The translations under genes were made by a program, and so were the position numbers. The notes under the pieces were generated by a model. It saw only the letters and a program-made list of their open reading frames with translations, ran no database searches and was not told where the DNA came from. Source: Closterium sp. Naga37s-1 (taxonomy: Eukaryota; Streptophyta; Zygnematophyceae; Desmidiales; Closteriaceae). Taken from it: a stretch of 64,000 nucleotides of DNA. Each line of letters opens with the position of its first letter. Position 1 is the first letter of the stretch. The stretch lies in contig CANJKZ010000463.1 of NCBI GenBank assembly GCA_947471745.1, positions 878,001 to 942,000 on the forward strand. Direction: 5' to 3'. Shown one piece after another: positions 46,101-57,600 of this stretch.

Positions 46101-47734
46101 GGGTCAGCCAGTCGCACTGGGACAGGTGCAGGAAGAGGAGTGAGGGTGGTGCTGTCACGAAAGAAACAGCGCGAGGCGCCTAAGTCCAACGTGAAGGTGT
46201 GCAAGGCCTCAGCAGGCGCAGTACCGGGGAGAGTACCAGACTCACTAGCACCTAGAGCAGCAGCGGCTATACCTGGGTCAGGCGGCACACACCGGTAACA
46301 GTCACCCTCAGCACTAACAGACAAAGCATACATAGCAGAAAGAATAGCATCAAAGTCTAGGTCAAAGATAACAATACTAGACTTAAGCAGATCTGCCCAG
46401 CGAGGGAGCTCGACGTCGTCACCAAACTCAGCACGCCAATCGTCGTCGAGGCGGGAGAAGCAGCGGTGCTGAGTGTGGAGCCGCCCGCAAGTCTGACCAG
46501 CACGGTCACCCGTGCGAATGACATACGGGCAACTACACCCAGACGCCCCACGCGGAAACCACTCACGAAGCTGCTGGGGAGACGGGGTCTCGCTCCGACG
46601 CTGCTGCTGCTGACGCTGGCCACCCCCAGAACCGACACGCCGAGTGCCAGTCCCACCGCCACCAGTCCCACCGCCTCCACTGCCGCCACTCCCACCGCTG
46701 CCTCCACTACCGCCACCAGAGACCCCACTCCCGCCAACAGTCCCACCGCCGCCACCACCTCCACTGCTGCCCCCGCCACCACTCCTGCTGCCACCTCCAC
46801 CACCACCGCTGCCACCACCACCACCCCGGCCACCCTTGCCCTTGCTGCTGCGGCGCTTTGCACTAGCAGAAGCAGCCCCGACGTCCTCAGGAACAGAGAC
46901 GTCTGCAGTAGCAGCAGAGGCGTAGGAGGGGGCAAGGGGGGAGGGGGAACACCCCTCAAAGAAGGGCGGGCGCGGAGTGCCACAAGCAGCACCTACAGCA
47001 ACTGCACTAGTCTCAGCTGCGAGGAGATGCTGCTCAAGGAGGTCAACAGTGAGGGAGGTGGGGTCAAGCGAGAGGAAGTGGTCCCTGACAGAGCGAAGAG
47101 AGTCAGGGAGGCGAGTGACTATAAAGTAGAGAGTGATGTACATCGGGGGCGGGTTCCTGTCAAGGAACTCAGCAGGAACGGCAGCGCGATAGCGAGCGCC
47201 GCTAGCGCGAAGGTGGGAAACCAGGTCCTCGACTGTCGCAATGGCTGACAGCTCGGGGAACAGGTAGGGCAGAAGTAGGCGGCCTAGAGCAGCAGTGGCA
47301 GGGGAGGAGTATCGAGTGACTACAGCGTCGTACAGCGCCTGCACTGTCCTGTGCTGTCCAAAGTGAGCGCATTCAGCTAATGGCAGGTGGTTGCGAATGG
47401 CTAAGCGGGCAGCAGCGTCGCGAGTAAGCCAATGTGAGCGAGTCGAACTGTCAGCTGTGGCGGGAGGGGCAGTAGCAGTGCCTGACGCTAGGTCAAACAG
47501 CGAGACACTGTCCTTAGAATCGCTCAGTAGGTACAGCTGTAGGTCGTCTAGCCACGTGTCAAACTGAACCGGTCTGCCCTCATGATCAAACGCGAGAACC
47601 CGAAGAGAAGCCATAGCTGTGCAGCACGCAGGAGCAGCAGTAGCAGCTGTAGCAGCAGCAGTTGCAGTGACAGTAAGGCTAAGGGGCCGAGAGGGTAGGG
47701 GTCGACTGGGCCGGGTGCGCGGGCTAGGGGTCAA

Positions 47735-48469
47735 CGGGGCCGGGCGCGAGGCTAGGGGCCGACGGGGCCGGGCGCGGGCTAGGGGTCGACGGGGCTGGGC
47801 GCCGGGCTAGGGGTCGACAGGAGGCCGGGCGCGGGCTAGGGACAGGGCCGGGCGCGGGGCTAGGGGCCGACAGGGGGCCGGGTGCGGGCTAGGGACGGGG
47901 CCGGGCGCGGGCTAGGGGTCGACGTGGGGGCGGGGCGCGGGCTAGGGACGGGGCCGGGCACGGGGCTAGGGGCCGACAGGGGGCCGGGTGCGGGCTAGGG
48001 ACGGGGCCGGGCGCGGGCTAGGGGTCGACGTGGGGGGCCGGGCGCAGGCTAGGGGTCGCCGTGGGGCCGGGCGCGGGCTAGAGGCCGACGTGGGGCTGGG
48101 CGCGGGCTAGGGACGGGGCCGGGCGCGGGGCTAGGGGCCGACAGAGGGCCGGGCGCGGGCTAGGGACGACGGGGGGGCCGGGTGCGCGCTAGGGATGACG
48201 TGGGGCCGGGCGCGGGCTAGGGACGGGGCCGGGCGCGAGGCTAGGGTCGACGGGCCGGACGCGTACGCTAGGGGCGACGGGCCGGGCGCGCGTAGTCTAG
48301 GGGCGACGGGCCGGGCACGCATGCGAGGGGCGACGGGCCGTGCGCGTAGGCTAGGGTCAACGAGCCTAGGGGCGACAGGCCTAGGGGCAACTCGAGGGTC
48401 GCTAAGGGCAGCGTAGTGGTGGGCCAAATTTTTTTTTTTGGTCCTAGCGAAGGACCTGCTCTGAAACCA
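47735..48469 (-). repeat. GC-rich leader repeats of copia B
   Basis: Repeats of about 20-25 bp (GGGGCCGGGCGCGGGCTAGG on the + strand) fill the region between gag and the primer-binding site. The same unit fills 57660-58300. Confidence 0.9.
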
Positions 48470-48602
48470 TTTCAAAAGAATGAACGAGAATGAATGAACT
48501 ATGAAAGAGTTGGGTACAAGTACTAACCCTAATTGGGTTGTACCCCTTTATGGGCTACCCCACTATAGCCTACACAAATGTAAAAGCTATAATGTTCTGA
48601 CA
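48470..48602 (-). repeat. 5' LTR of copia B
   Basis: Read on -, it starts TGTCAGAACATTATAGC. The primer-binding site TGGTTTCAGAGC adjoins its inner end (complement ends at 48469). It is the same family as 2806-2936 and 58368-58498. Confidence 0.9.
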
Positions 48603-49093
48603 CATGTTCCATATTTCCTAGGCTTCGTCGAACGGGCAGGAGGTGTGTGAATCCAAACCACTAGACCATTGTGATAAAATGGCTTGTTCTAGTAGCGGGT
48701 CAGTGCGCCCGTAACCCCCAAGGCTAACATGCATGCATGCCCACAGATTCATTTTTTAGCTGTCTGATTTGTCAGACTTGGTACACATTTTTAGTATGAT
48801 CAATCAAACTTTGTGCAAAAAAAAAACTCTGAACTTTCAGAGTAAAAAAAAAACAAGAGGCGACGAAATCGTCTTAGGGTTGCGAAGCATTTTGCATAAA
48901 TAACTCATTTTGTTCAACTTCTATTACTTACTAGTATTGATCCCATTTTGCATTATTTTCCTTTCTAGGTAAACTCTCTATACCGAGTACGAAACTCAGA
49001 GACTTGCAAAACGCTTCCTTAGGGCTCAAACCTCAGACGATTCGATTTCTACTCCTAGTTCAATCGTCTGCGGTACCGCTGATATTGGAAATG
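48603..49093. other. Spacer between copia B and the gypsy pair
   Basis: No gene. It contains a tRNA-like stretch on the - strand at about 48620-48676 (TGGTCTAGTGGTTTGGATTC, like the A box of tRNA-Glu/Asp, with GTTCGACGAAGCC downstream). This could be a worn SINE head or tRNA pseudogene. It is followed by runs of A and an AT-rich part. Confidence 0.45.
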
Positions 49094-49454
49094 AAGCAAA
49101 ACTGTTACGAGTGCAATTGAGTGAGCGAGCGAGGATTGCACTATCGAGGCAACAATACAATGAGTGAAAGGTTTGAGCGAAGAATATATAGCGAAGCTAC
49201 GGTGGTAACGGTAACGTGGGAAATTGGGGTGCGCGACGGGCCTGGTGCCGAGGTTGGGGGACTGTCAAGGCGGAGGTCCGGAGCGCGGGTTACCAACCGA
49301 ACCGTGAGGTTGGGTCGCATCGTGAACAGTGGCGGGAATGGGGTCGAGGCGAATGTCGCGAGTGGTAACGGGATATTGTGGGGTGCTGTTGGCGGGAACA
49401 GTGGCGTACGCGCTGAGCAGGGACGCGAAGTAAGGAAAAGTGTTTTTCCTTACA
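49094..49454 (-). repeat. 3' LTR of gypsy element
   Basis: A direct copy of 54517-54877. Read on -, it begins TGTAAGGAAAAAC. The lower end is uncertain by about nine bases, since AAGCAAAAC is shared beyond the TG/CA boundary. Confidence 0.88.
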
Positions 49455-50971
49455 CTACCCCCTTCCCCAAGGAGGCTTCTCTCACGATAGCGCGTGTATA
49501 TCCTGAAAATTTTGGCTGCGCAGGTACTCGTTGAGGACGGGGTGGTTTTCGATTTTGTCCAGTGGAACCCAACTGTCCTCGGTGGGCGTGCGATCTCTCC
49601 AGCGGATTAGAAATTCGACCCTTCGAGCTCCTCGTGGGTCGCGAACTCGGTGACTCAGAATCGTCTCGGGCGTGATGATTGGTTCCGTCGGTGGTCGTGT
49701 CATGCTGGCTGGGTGAGTTCGGGCCAGTTGGCTGGTGGATGGAATGTAGGGGCGAAACAAGCTGACGTGGAAGGACGGGCTGACGTACCAGTCAGCAGGG
49801 AGGAGGAGGTGGGCGGTGACAGGTGTAATCATGTGGCTGATGCGAAATGGCCCACAATATCGGGGGCGGAGTTCTGGAGTTATGGGCAGGCGGAGGTTTT
49901 GGGTGTCGAGTAGAACTAAGTCGTCAGGCTGGTAAGTGACGGGTCTGCGGTGGCGGTCGGCGTTGCGCTTAGCGATGATGTTGGCCTTTTTAATTGCGTC
50001 TGCTGCCCTGGTCCGTGCTTCTTGTAGGACTTCTGCGAATTGTTGCGTGCGTGGCACCGGGTTGTCGGGATTCGGAGTCATAGGTACTGTAGGGTCTTGT
50101 CCGTAATTCAGGTAAAATGGTGACTGTTGGGTCGTGGCGGATGGCGAATTAGTGGTAGTTGCTGTTCCCAGGTGGTGGGGTCGTCGCACGTGGCTCGGAT
50201 TAACTGCTCCATGGTCTGATTTTTCCGCTCTGTCTGTCCGTCGGTTTCGGGGTGGTACGAAGAACTGAACTGCAGCCTCGTGCCGAATTGCTGCCACAGG
50301 TTCCGCCAGAAATTGCTGGTAAATTTCGTATCACGGTCGCTGATGATCACGACTGGTATCCCTTGTAATCGAACAACGGTTGCGATGAAGAGGCGGGCCG
50401 TTTCTTTGGCTGTGATTGTTTTTTTGCATGTTGTGAAATGTGCCATTTTTGTCAATCGATCGACGACGACTAGGATCGCGTCGTTCCCACTTGCTCTGGC
50501 CGGTAACCCTGGGACGAAGTCCATCGTCACCTGCTGCCAGGCACGTGCTGGGGGTGGTATCGGCTGCAACTGTCCTGCCGGTCGCTTCCGTGATGATTTC
50601 ATGACTTGACAGGTGGGACACGATGCCACGTGCCGTTGCACGTCGGTCAACATTTCGGGCCAGTAGTAGTACCGCTGCAGCTGCTGCCGTGTTTTTTCTA
50701 CCCCGAAATGTCATGAGGTGACTCCGTCATGTGCCTCTTGCAACAGTAATTCCCGTAGGAGTGTGTAGCCCGGTACCCAGATGCGATCGGTGCCGGCTTT
50801 TACATAATAGACTCCTCTTGCTGCTGCAAACTGCTGCGAGTTTCCGCCTGTGAAAAATGGGTCAGTCTGATAACCGTGGGTAAATAGGCCTGTCAGTAGT
50901 GGGCTGGTCTGGGCGAGTAGTATGGCGTGGACTTGGGCTGTGGGCCGGGTTAATGCGTCGGCGATGTTTGA

Positions 50972-51208
50972 TGTTAAATTGTAATTGTATACCTTATTCT
51001 ATAACTGCCTGTAGTGTAGGCTTAGTGTAGTTATATGCCTTGTTGTTGTGGTGCACCTTCTTCCTTTGCATGTTCTTTCCTATTTGTACCCTCGCTCAAT
51101 ATTGAATCATCCTCTTTCTTCTATTTGGCTTGCTCTACTCTCTCGACACTCATGCTAGTACCCTCAAACCCTAGCTATGGCTCTCTAGCTTATGAGCTTG
51201 CTTTGACA
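50972..51208 (+). mobile_element. Solo LTR inside gypsy RNase H region
   Basis: The 237-bp sequence starts TGTTAAATTG and ends CTTTGACA, with an exact 5-bp target duplication TTTGA (50967-50971, 51209-51213). Its interior (TATAACTGCCTGTAGTGTAG, TAGTGTAGTTAT) matches 51531-51752 and the fragment at 56332-56406. Confidence 0.88.
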
Positions 51209-51530
51209 TTTGATGCCCCCTTTTTGTAGGTGACCGTGTAGTGAAAATTTGACTCGAGGTAGTCGAGCCAGCGGATTTGTCGTGGGTTGAGGTGGGGTTG
51301 AGCGCGGAGGTACTATAGAGATTTGTGGTCTGTCCATACTGTCACGTCGGTGCTGGTCAAGTAGCAGCGCCACACTTTGAACGCATGCACGATCGCAAGC
51401 ATTTCGCGATCGTGTAATTCTTCTCGGGCGGATGCAACTTTCGTGATTCGTATGCGATGGGCTGTAAACCGTTGTCGAAGTCCTGTAGCAGTACAGCTCC
51501 AATGGCGATGTCGCTTGCGTCGGTAACCAC

Positions 51531-51752
51531 TGTCAGAATTATATTATAACTGCATGTAGTTCTAGCCTTAGTGTAGTTATCCTAACTTCCTGCTTGGTGG
51601 TGTATACACCTTTCCTACCCTATTTGTTCTCCACTTTCTATAGTGAAACCCTCTTCTCCTTCTCGACTTTTCTCTCGACAGTCATGCCTAGCTTCACACC
51701 CTAGCCATGGCTCCTAAGCTTGCTCCTCCCCACTAAGCTACGTATTCTAACA
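51531..51752 (+). mobile_element. Second solo LTR of the same family
   Basis: The 222-bp sequence starts TGTCAGAATT and ends ATTCTAACA, with an exact 5-bp target duplication ACCAC (51526-51530, 51753-51757). It has diverged from the copy at 50972, so the two came from separate insertions. Confidence 0.88.
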
Positions 51753-54516
51753 ACCACTTTGAATGGGCGGTGTGGGTCGGCGATGCGCAGTACGGGCGGT
51801 GAACAGAGAACATTTTTCAGGGTAGAGAAGGCAGCATGCTCTTTCTCCCCCCACGTAAAAGGGACCCCTTTCTGCAGTAAATCCGTTAGCAGGGCAGTTA
51901 AGCGCGCCATGTCGGGAACGAACCGACGTACGTAATTTACGAAACCCAAAAAACTCTGCAGTTACGTGATGTTCGTCGGGGGGTGCCACGCGTGTACCGT
52001 ATCCAGTTTCTTCGGGTCAATTTCAACTCCAGCCTCTGAAATAATGTGCCCCAAAAACTTGAGCCTGTCCTGGAAGAATTCGCACTTGGAACCCTTTGTC
52101 AGTAGTGCTTCTAAAACTGTAAGTACTGCTTCTAAATCGGCTAAGTGCTGCTGCTTATCCCGACTGTAGACGAGGATGTCGTCGAGGTAGATGATCACAA
52201 ATTTATCTAAAAGTGGCCTAAACGCCTCGTTCATGGTCATCTGAAAAGTCGCCGGTGCGTTGGTCAGCCCAAAAGGCATCACTGTGTACTCGAATGACCC
52301 GTATCTAGTCCTAAACGCTGTCTTTGCGCAGTCCGATGGTTCGACCCGAATCTGATGGTAACCTCCCCGTAAGTCGATTTTCGAAAAGACTCGTGCTGTT
52401 CGTAGTTGATCTATCAGCTCGTCGGCGCGAGGGATGGGGTATCGCGATTTAACTGTAACCCTGTTGAGTGCTCGGTAGTCGATACACATGCGAAATCCTC
52501 CGTCCTTTTTCGGTGTGAACAGGATCGGTGCAGCGAATGGCGATGAGCTTGGTCGGAAGATTTTTTTTCTCTAACAGGTAATCTAACTGCTTCCTTAACT
52601 CGTCGAGCTCGGGCTGTGTGAGTCTGAACTGTCGCTGTACGGTTGGCTGTGCCCCGGGTTCTAATTCTATTCGGTGATCGTGTGCCTGCTGAGGTGGCAG
52701 ACCCTCCGGTAAATCATCGGGGAAGATCCCCAGGAACCGTTTCAACAATTCCTGTAACTCCGATGGTACTTCCGCCAGTAGTTTCTGAAAATCGCTCGGT
52801 TGATCTGCTTCTTCCACTATTGCGATATCCACCGCGTACACGTCAGCTCCAGCGGCGACAACCCGTTTCATCGTGATGGCGTTGACGTGGACCGTTGAAG
52901 ATTCAGGCGACTGCCAGAGAGGTATTTCCACCCAGTTACCGCTATTTCGCACAGTGCAGCTACCCGTCGTCTAGTCGATTCGCGGGTTGTATCGTCGCAG
53001 CCAATCACGTCCCAGTAAAATGTCGTGCCCATCCAATGTCGTCGCGAGCATTTCCTGTGTAAACCCGAAGTTCCCCCCACAACGGACTTTTACTCTCTCC
53101 ACTTTTTCCCGTATGGCCAGCGGCGTTCCATCAACTAAGCGTGCATCTATCTCCGGTAAGCACCAACTAAGTGTCAGTTGCAGCTTCCTTGCAGTCGCGG
53201 TATTAACTAAGCTGTGGCTTGCAGCTCCGTCTATAAAAATCTTCACTGCTGCTCCCTGTATTTTCCTGTGAATTAGTACAGGGCAATCCGTCGCTGTACC
53301 CTCCTTATTCGTCCGAGCCCGATCGATAGCGTGAATCGGTACTGTGACTCGGTGAGGGTCGGTGAAGTTGGGCGAGCAGGCAGTCTCGTCAGTAGTTGGC
53401 CCAAATTCTACTGACGGCTGGCGTTTCCCGGCCTCTGAGACTCTCGCCCCTGCTCTGTTCCGCGGCGCCTCAGCTCCTCTAGGCGCTCACTCTTACGATG
53501 GCCCGTAACGGTCCACCCACTCCACTTCGTGCATATAGCCGACCTGTTCGCATAGTGCGAGAAGACCGCTAGTGTAGTCTTGAACCGACCCGAGCTGCCG
53601 CCAAGTGCGCAGCTTCTGACGCGCCGAAATCGAAGCCGCGATCGGTTCGAAACGCGCCCGAAGCCCTGCGCACCACGCATCCCACGTGCTGTACTGGGCT
53701 GTTTTGCATAATGAAATCCAGGTGACGGCTGGGCCCGCGGCCCGTCTTCTTGCGACGGTGGCTCGTAGGCGCGTGGCGACGTCACGATGACTCGCCACCA
53801 GTCCATGGCAGGGCCCCTCAGCAGCGAAACAGCGTAGCGGATCTTCGCTGCGTCCGACTCGATGTAGTTTGCGTCGAAGAATACGTTCATCGTGAAGACC
53901 CACGACAGAACCGTCGGACCCCCACGTTGGCTTGGGTCGAAACAGGGCAGACGCTGCGGCTTGAGTGGCATTGGTGCCGTGATGGCGTACTTGCCACTTG
54001 TTGCTGCAAATTCCACGTGCCGACGGGCTTTGCGGGGCTCCCTTGGGCTCGGTGTGGCTCTGTTTTGCTCCATGCCAGGCATTGAGTGAGCGGCGCCCTC
54101 ACTGGCTACGCCTGAGCGCTGTCCCACGCTGTCGTTCTGTGTTGGTGTGCCGGAGGAGATAACGATCGGCTCCTCGGAGTGTGTAGGTACGTTTGTTGGT
54201 GCTGGTGCATTCACTGTCGATTGTTGGCGAGCGGAGTCGCGTTCCGCCGTGAGTGTGGCGATTTCAAGCGCCGATTCTTTGAGTTGGGGTATGAGCCGGT
54301 CTAGCTGCTCCTGTGTCAGTGTTGCGACATTAAGTTCTGCCATGGCGGGGGTGTCAGGCGAGCTCAGCGAGAGCCTCTGTCGTGGCCGTGCGTGCTTACG
54401 AGAGAGCACTACGAGCGGCGGTGCTTGGTCGCTAAGGGACGTCTACCACCCCCAAAAAATTGAGATAGTGGGAAGCGAAGGTGTGGGTGTGGTCCGAGAG
54501 AAGATCGTAGGCTCTT

Positions 54517-54877
54517 AAGCAAAACTGTTACGAGTGCAATTGAGTGAGCGAGCGAGGATTGCACTATCGAGGCAACAATACAATGAGCGAAAGGTTTGAG
54601 CGAAGAATATATAGCGAAGCTACGGTGGTAACGGTAACGTGGGAAATTGGGGTGCGCGACGGGCCTGGTGCCGAGGTTGGGGGACTGTCGAGGCGGAGGT
54701 CCGGAGCGCGGGTTACCAACCGAACCGTGAGGTTGGGTCGCATCGTGAACAGTGGCGGGAATGGGGTCGAGGCGAATGTCGCGAGTGGTAACGGGATATT
54801 GTGGGGTGCTGTTGGCGGGAACAGTGGCGTACGCGCTGAGCAGGGACGCGAAGTAAGGAAAAGTGATTTTCCTTACA
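54517..54877 (-). repeat. LTR shared by two tandem gypsy elements
   Basis: It serves as 5' LTR of the element at 49.1-54.9 kb and as 3' LTR of the truncated element to its right (54878-56331). Confidence 0.88.
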
Positions 54878-56331
54878 CTACCCCCCTCCCCAAGGAGGCT
54901 TCTCTCACGATAGCGCGTGTATATCCTGGAAATTTTGGCTGCGCAGGTACTCGTTGAGGACGGGGTGGTTTTCGATTTTGCCTAGTGGAACCCAACTGTC
55001 CTCGGTGGGCGTGCGATCTCTCCAGCAGATTAGAAATTCGACCCTTCGAGCTCCTCGTGGGTCGCGAACTCGGTGACTCAGAATCTTCTCAAGCGTGATG
55101 ATTGGTTCCGTCGGTGGTCGTGTCATGCTGGCTGGGCGAGTTCGGGCCAGTTGGCTGGTGGATGGAATGTAGGGGCAAAGCAAGCTGACGTGGAAGGACG
55201 GGCTGATGTACCAGTCAGCAGGGAGGAGTGTTATAGTCACAATAGGCTTGAATGTGCCTAAAACGAAAGATAGAGTGCACAGTCGGATTTCTGCACAGCG
55301 GCTTCAAGCGTTGATAGCGGTCTGCTCACAGCTTCAAATGACTTGCTATAAATTGGATATGGAGTGTATTGATGTCCCCTACAATAAACAATTTAAATCA
55401 CACGATTTCATCAATTATTGATGACGCAACGTTGGTTTGAACGAACGGCACTATGGCAGCCACTATAGTCTTAGAACACAAGATATGAAGAGTTACGAGT
55501 TGGGAATGACTCCCAGCTCCTACAAACCCCAAGAGCCGAGGTACAGTGATGTGGAACAGTGCCACACTGTCCCCAACCACGAAGGGTCTCGAAACTACCC
55601 TCCACAAGGGCGTACACCAAGAGAAATATTACACTACACAAAGTAATGCAACTATTCTCACTATCTTAAAGTTTACCCTTTTTTGGAGAGCTTCGAAATC
55701 ACGTGAATCTTGAAACCAAGGCTCTCGTTCTTCAAGATAAATTCTTCCTTGAGTTCTTGGAATTCTGCTGCGCACACCTGCGACACGCCGAACGTTCCAC
55801 ACACGACAAAATAGAAAACCGCACACGACACGCAAACAACAACGTGACACGCGACTAGCGATAACTCGCTATTGACTCGACACACACATTCAAAACCATG
55901 CCTCATCATTCACACACTATTATAAGCATGAAATATATATTATCTCATGCCCTCATACCATTCCATGCACACACGCATGCACGCACACGGACAACAAGCC
56001 GAATGCAAACCGTAGGGTTGCACCAACAAGGAGGAGGTGGGCGGTGACGGGTGTAATCATGTGGCTGATGCGAAATGGCCCACAATATCGGGGGCGGAGT
56101 TTTGGAGTTATGGGCAGGCAGAGGTTTTGGGTGTCGAGTAGAACTAACTCGTCAGGCTGGTAAGTGACGGGTCTGCGGTGGCGGTCGGCGTTGCGCTTAG
56201 AGATGATTTTGGCCTTTTTAATTGCGTCTGCTGCCCTGGTCCGTGCTTCCTGTAGGACTTCTGCGAATTGTTGCGCGCGTGGCACTGGGTTGTCGGGATT
56301 CGGAATCATGGGTACTGTAGGGTCTTGTCTA
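54878..56331 (-). mobile_element. Truncated second gypsy element in tandem
   Basis: Next to the shared LTR, the chromodomain and integrase C-terminus of the same family are repeated (54.9-55.23 and 56.03-56.33 kb), nearly identical to 49.5-50.1 kb. The rest of the body is missing. It is split by the 800-bp solo LTR at 55229-56028. LTR-body-LTR-body order is what unequal recombination between LTRs leaves. Confidence 0.9.
55229..56028. mobile_element. 800-bp solo LTR
   Basis: The sequence starts TGTTATAGTC and ends CACCAACA. It has a 5-bp target duplication AGGAG (55224-55228, 56029-56033). Removing it restores the gypsy sequence found at the matching place in the neighbour element (GGGAGGAGGAGGTGGG). 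It encodes no protein I recognise. The family is undetermined; it is much longer than the copia LTRs here. Confidence 0.82.
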
Positions 56332-56406
56332 TAACTGCCTGTAGTGTAGACTTAGTGTAGTTATATGCCTTGTTGTTGTGGTGCACCTTCTTCCTTTGCA
56401 TGTTCT
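56332..56406 (+). mobile_element. Fragment of the 222-237-bp solo LTR family
   Basis: TATAACTGCCTGTAGTGTAG through CTTCCTTTGCATGTTCT matches the interior of the copy at 50972-51208. It is cut off at both ends, by gypsy sequence on the left and by a copia LTR on the right. Confidence 0.8.
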
Positions 56407-57600
56407 TGTCAGAATGTATTTGCTGTCTAGCCTGCAGTGGGGTACTCTGTAGTGAGTACAACCCAATTTAGGGTTTGCTATTTGTATCCCAACTCTTGCT
56501 AGTGAAACCCCTCCATTCTCATTCCTCATCCTCGTTCATTACTTTCACATGGTATTAAGAGTTGTTACGAACTCTTTGGGCCCACCACCTGTTGCCCTAC
56601 GCTCCACCCTCGTGTGCCCCCCCCCCCCCCCCCCCCCCCCCTTTTTTTTTTTTTTCCTCTCGACATTAGGCTCGTGCCCGTCGCCCCTAGGCCCGTCGCC
56701 CATTGGCCCCGTCGCCCCTAGGCCCCGGTCCCGGCCCGTCGCCCGTCGCGCGTCGCCCCTAGGCTCCGGCCCCCGGCCCCGTCTCTCGCCCGCGCCCGGC
56801 CCCGTACCTAGCCCGCGCCCGGACCGTACCTAGCCCGCGACTGGCCCGTACCTCGCCCGCGCCCGGCCCCGTTCTCTCGCCCGCGCCCGGCCCCGTACCT
56901 AGCCCGCGACCGGCCCGTACCTAGCCCGCGACCGGCCCGTACCCAGCCCGCGCCCGGCCCCGTCTCTCGCCCGCGCCTGGCCCCGTACCTAGCCCGCACC
57001 CGGCCCGTATCTCGCCCAGCGCCCGGCCCGTACCTAGCCCGCGCCTGGCCCGTACCTAGCCCGCAACCGGCCCGTACCTAGCCCGCGATCGGCCTGTACC
57101 TAGCCCGCGCCCGGCCCTGTCTCTTGCCCAGCGCCCGGCCCCGTACCTAGCCCGCGCCCGGCCCCGTAACAGGCCCTGCGCCCGGCCCCGTTCCGCGCCC
57201 AGCGACCGGCCCCGTACCTGCCCAGCGCCTGGCCCCGTACCTTGCCCGCGCCCGGCCCATATCTCGCCCAGCGCCCGGCCTGTACCTAGCCCGCGCCCGG
57301 CCCGTACCTAGCCAGCGCCTGGCCCTGTACCTAGCCCCACGCACGGCCCCGTACCCGGCCCCGTACCTAGCCCGCGCCCAGCCCCGTCCCTAGCCCGCGC
57401 CCGGCCCCGTTCCGCGCCCAGCGCCCCGCCCCGTACTTGCCCAGTCGATCCGTCGCCCCGTTGCCCCTAGCTATGGCCCCTCGCGACCTGCCGCCCCTAC
57501 CCTCGGCCCCGTCGCCCCTAGCCGCGGCCCCGGTGCCCTGTCGCATCATGGAGGGTGAGGGGGTGGCAAGAGGGAGTTCTTCCTGCCCGCGTGCCCTACA
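56407..57600 (+). mobile_element. Copia 5' end fragment (D): LTR, primer site, leader
   Basis: A 143-bp LTR (56407-56549, TGTCAGAATG...TTTCACA) is followed by primer-binding site TGGTATTAAGAG and a long GC-rich leader. The leader is made of units like CCCGCGCCCGGCCCCGTACC and ends near 57.6 kb. Gag and pol are absent. A poly-C/poly-T tract lies at about 56615-56655. Confidence 0.85.

Larger units (their letters stand above)
33471..48602 (-). mobile_element. Ty1/copia element B, hosting two nested insertions
   Basis: Read on the - strand: 5' LTR 48470-48602, primer-binding site TGGTTTCAGAGC next to it, GC-rich leader to about 47.7 kb, gag from about 47.6 kb (MASLRVLAFDHEGRPVQFDT) with Gly-rich linker and a Cys/His knuckle near 46.5 kb, protease near 46.2 kb, GAG-pre-integrase (WHHRLGHPSLPRL) near 45.75 kb, integrase core about 45.6-45.1 kb, repetitive spacer about 44.7-44.1 kb, then reverse transcriptase and RNase H split by a nested element (43.8-43.16 and 35.9-34.66 kb), and a partial 3' LTR split by another (33471-33541, 34422-34434). 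Without insertions it is about 7 kb. It is broken, with several breaks in its reading beyond the two insertions. It is older than both guests. Confidence 0.92.
49094..54877 (-). mobile_element. Ty3/gypsy chromodomain element
   Basis: LTRs of 361 bp at 49094-49454 and 54517-54877 differ at about three positions, so the element is young. Read on -: gag from about 54.35 kb (MAELNVATLTQEQLDRLIPQ), protease about 53.2 kb, reverse transcriptase about 52.5-52.1 kb (FSKIDLRGGYHQIRV, IIYLDDILVYS), RNase H about 51.95-51.2 kb, zinc-binding and integrase core about 50.65-50.2 kb (HPETDGQTERKN), and C-terminal chromodomain about 49.65-49.5 kb (EFLIRWRDRTPTEDSW). A purine tract (GGGGAAGGGGGTAG on -) lies next to the 3' LTR. 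It is broken: besides two solo LTR insertions it has several breaks. A chromodomain is typical of chromoviruses, which target heterochromatin. Confidence 0.92.
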
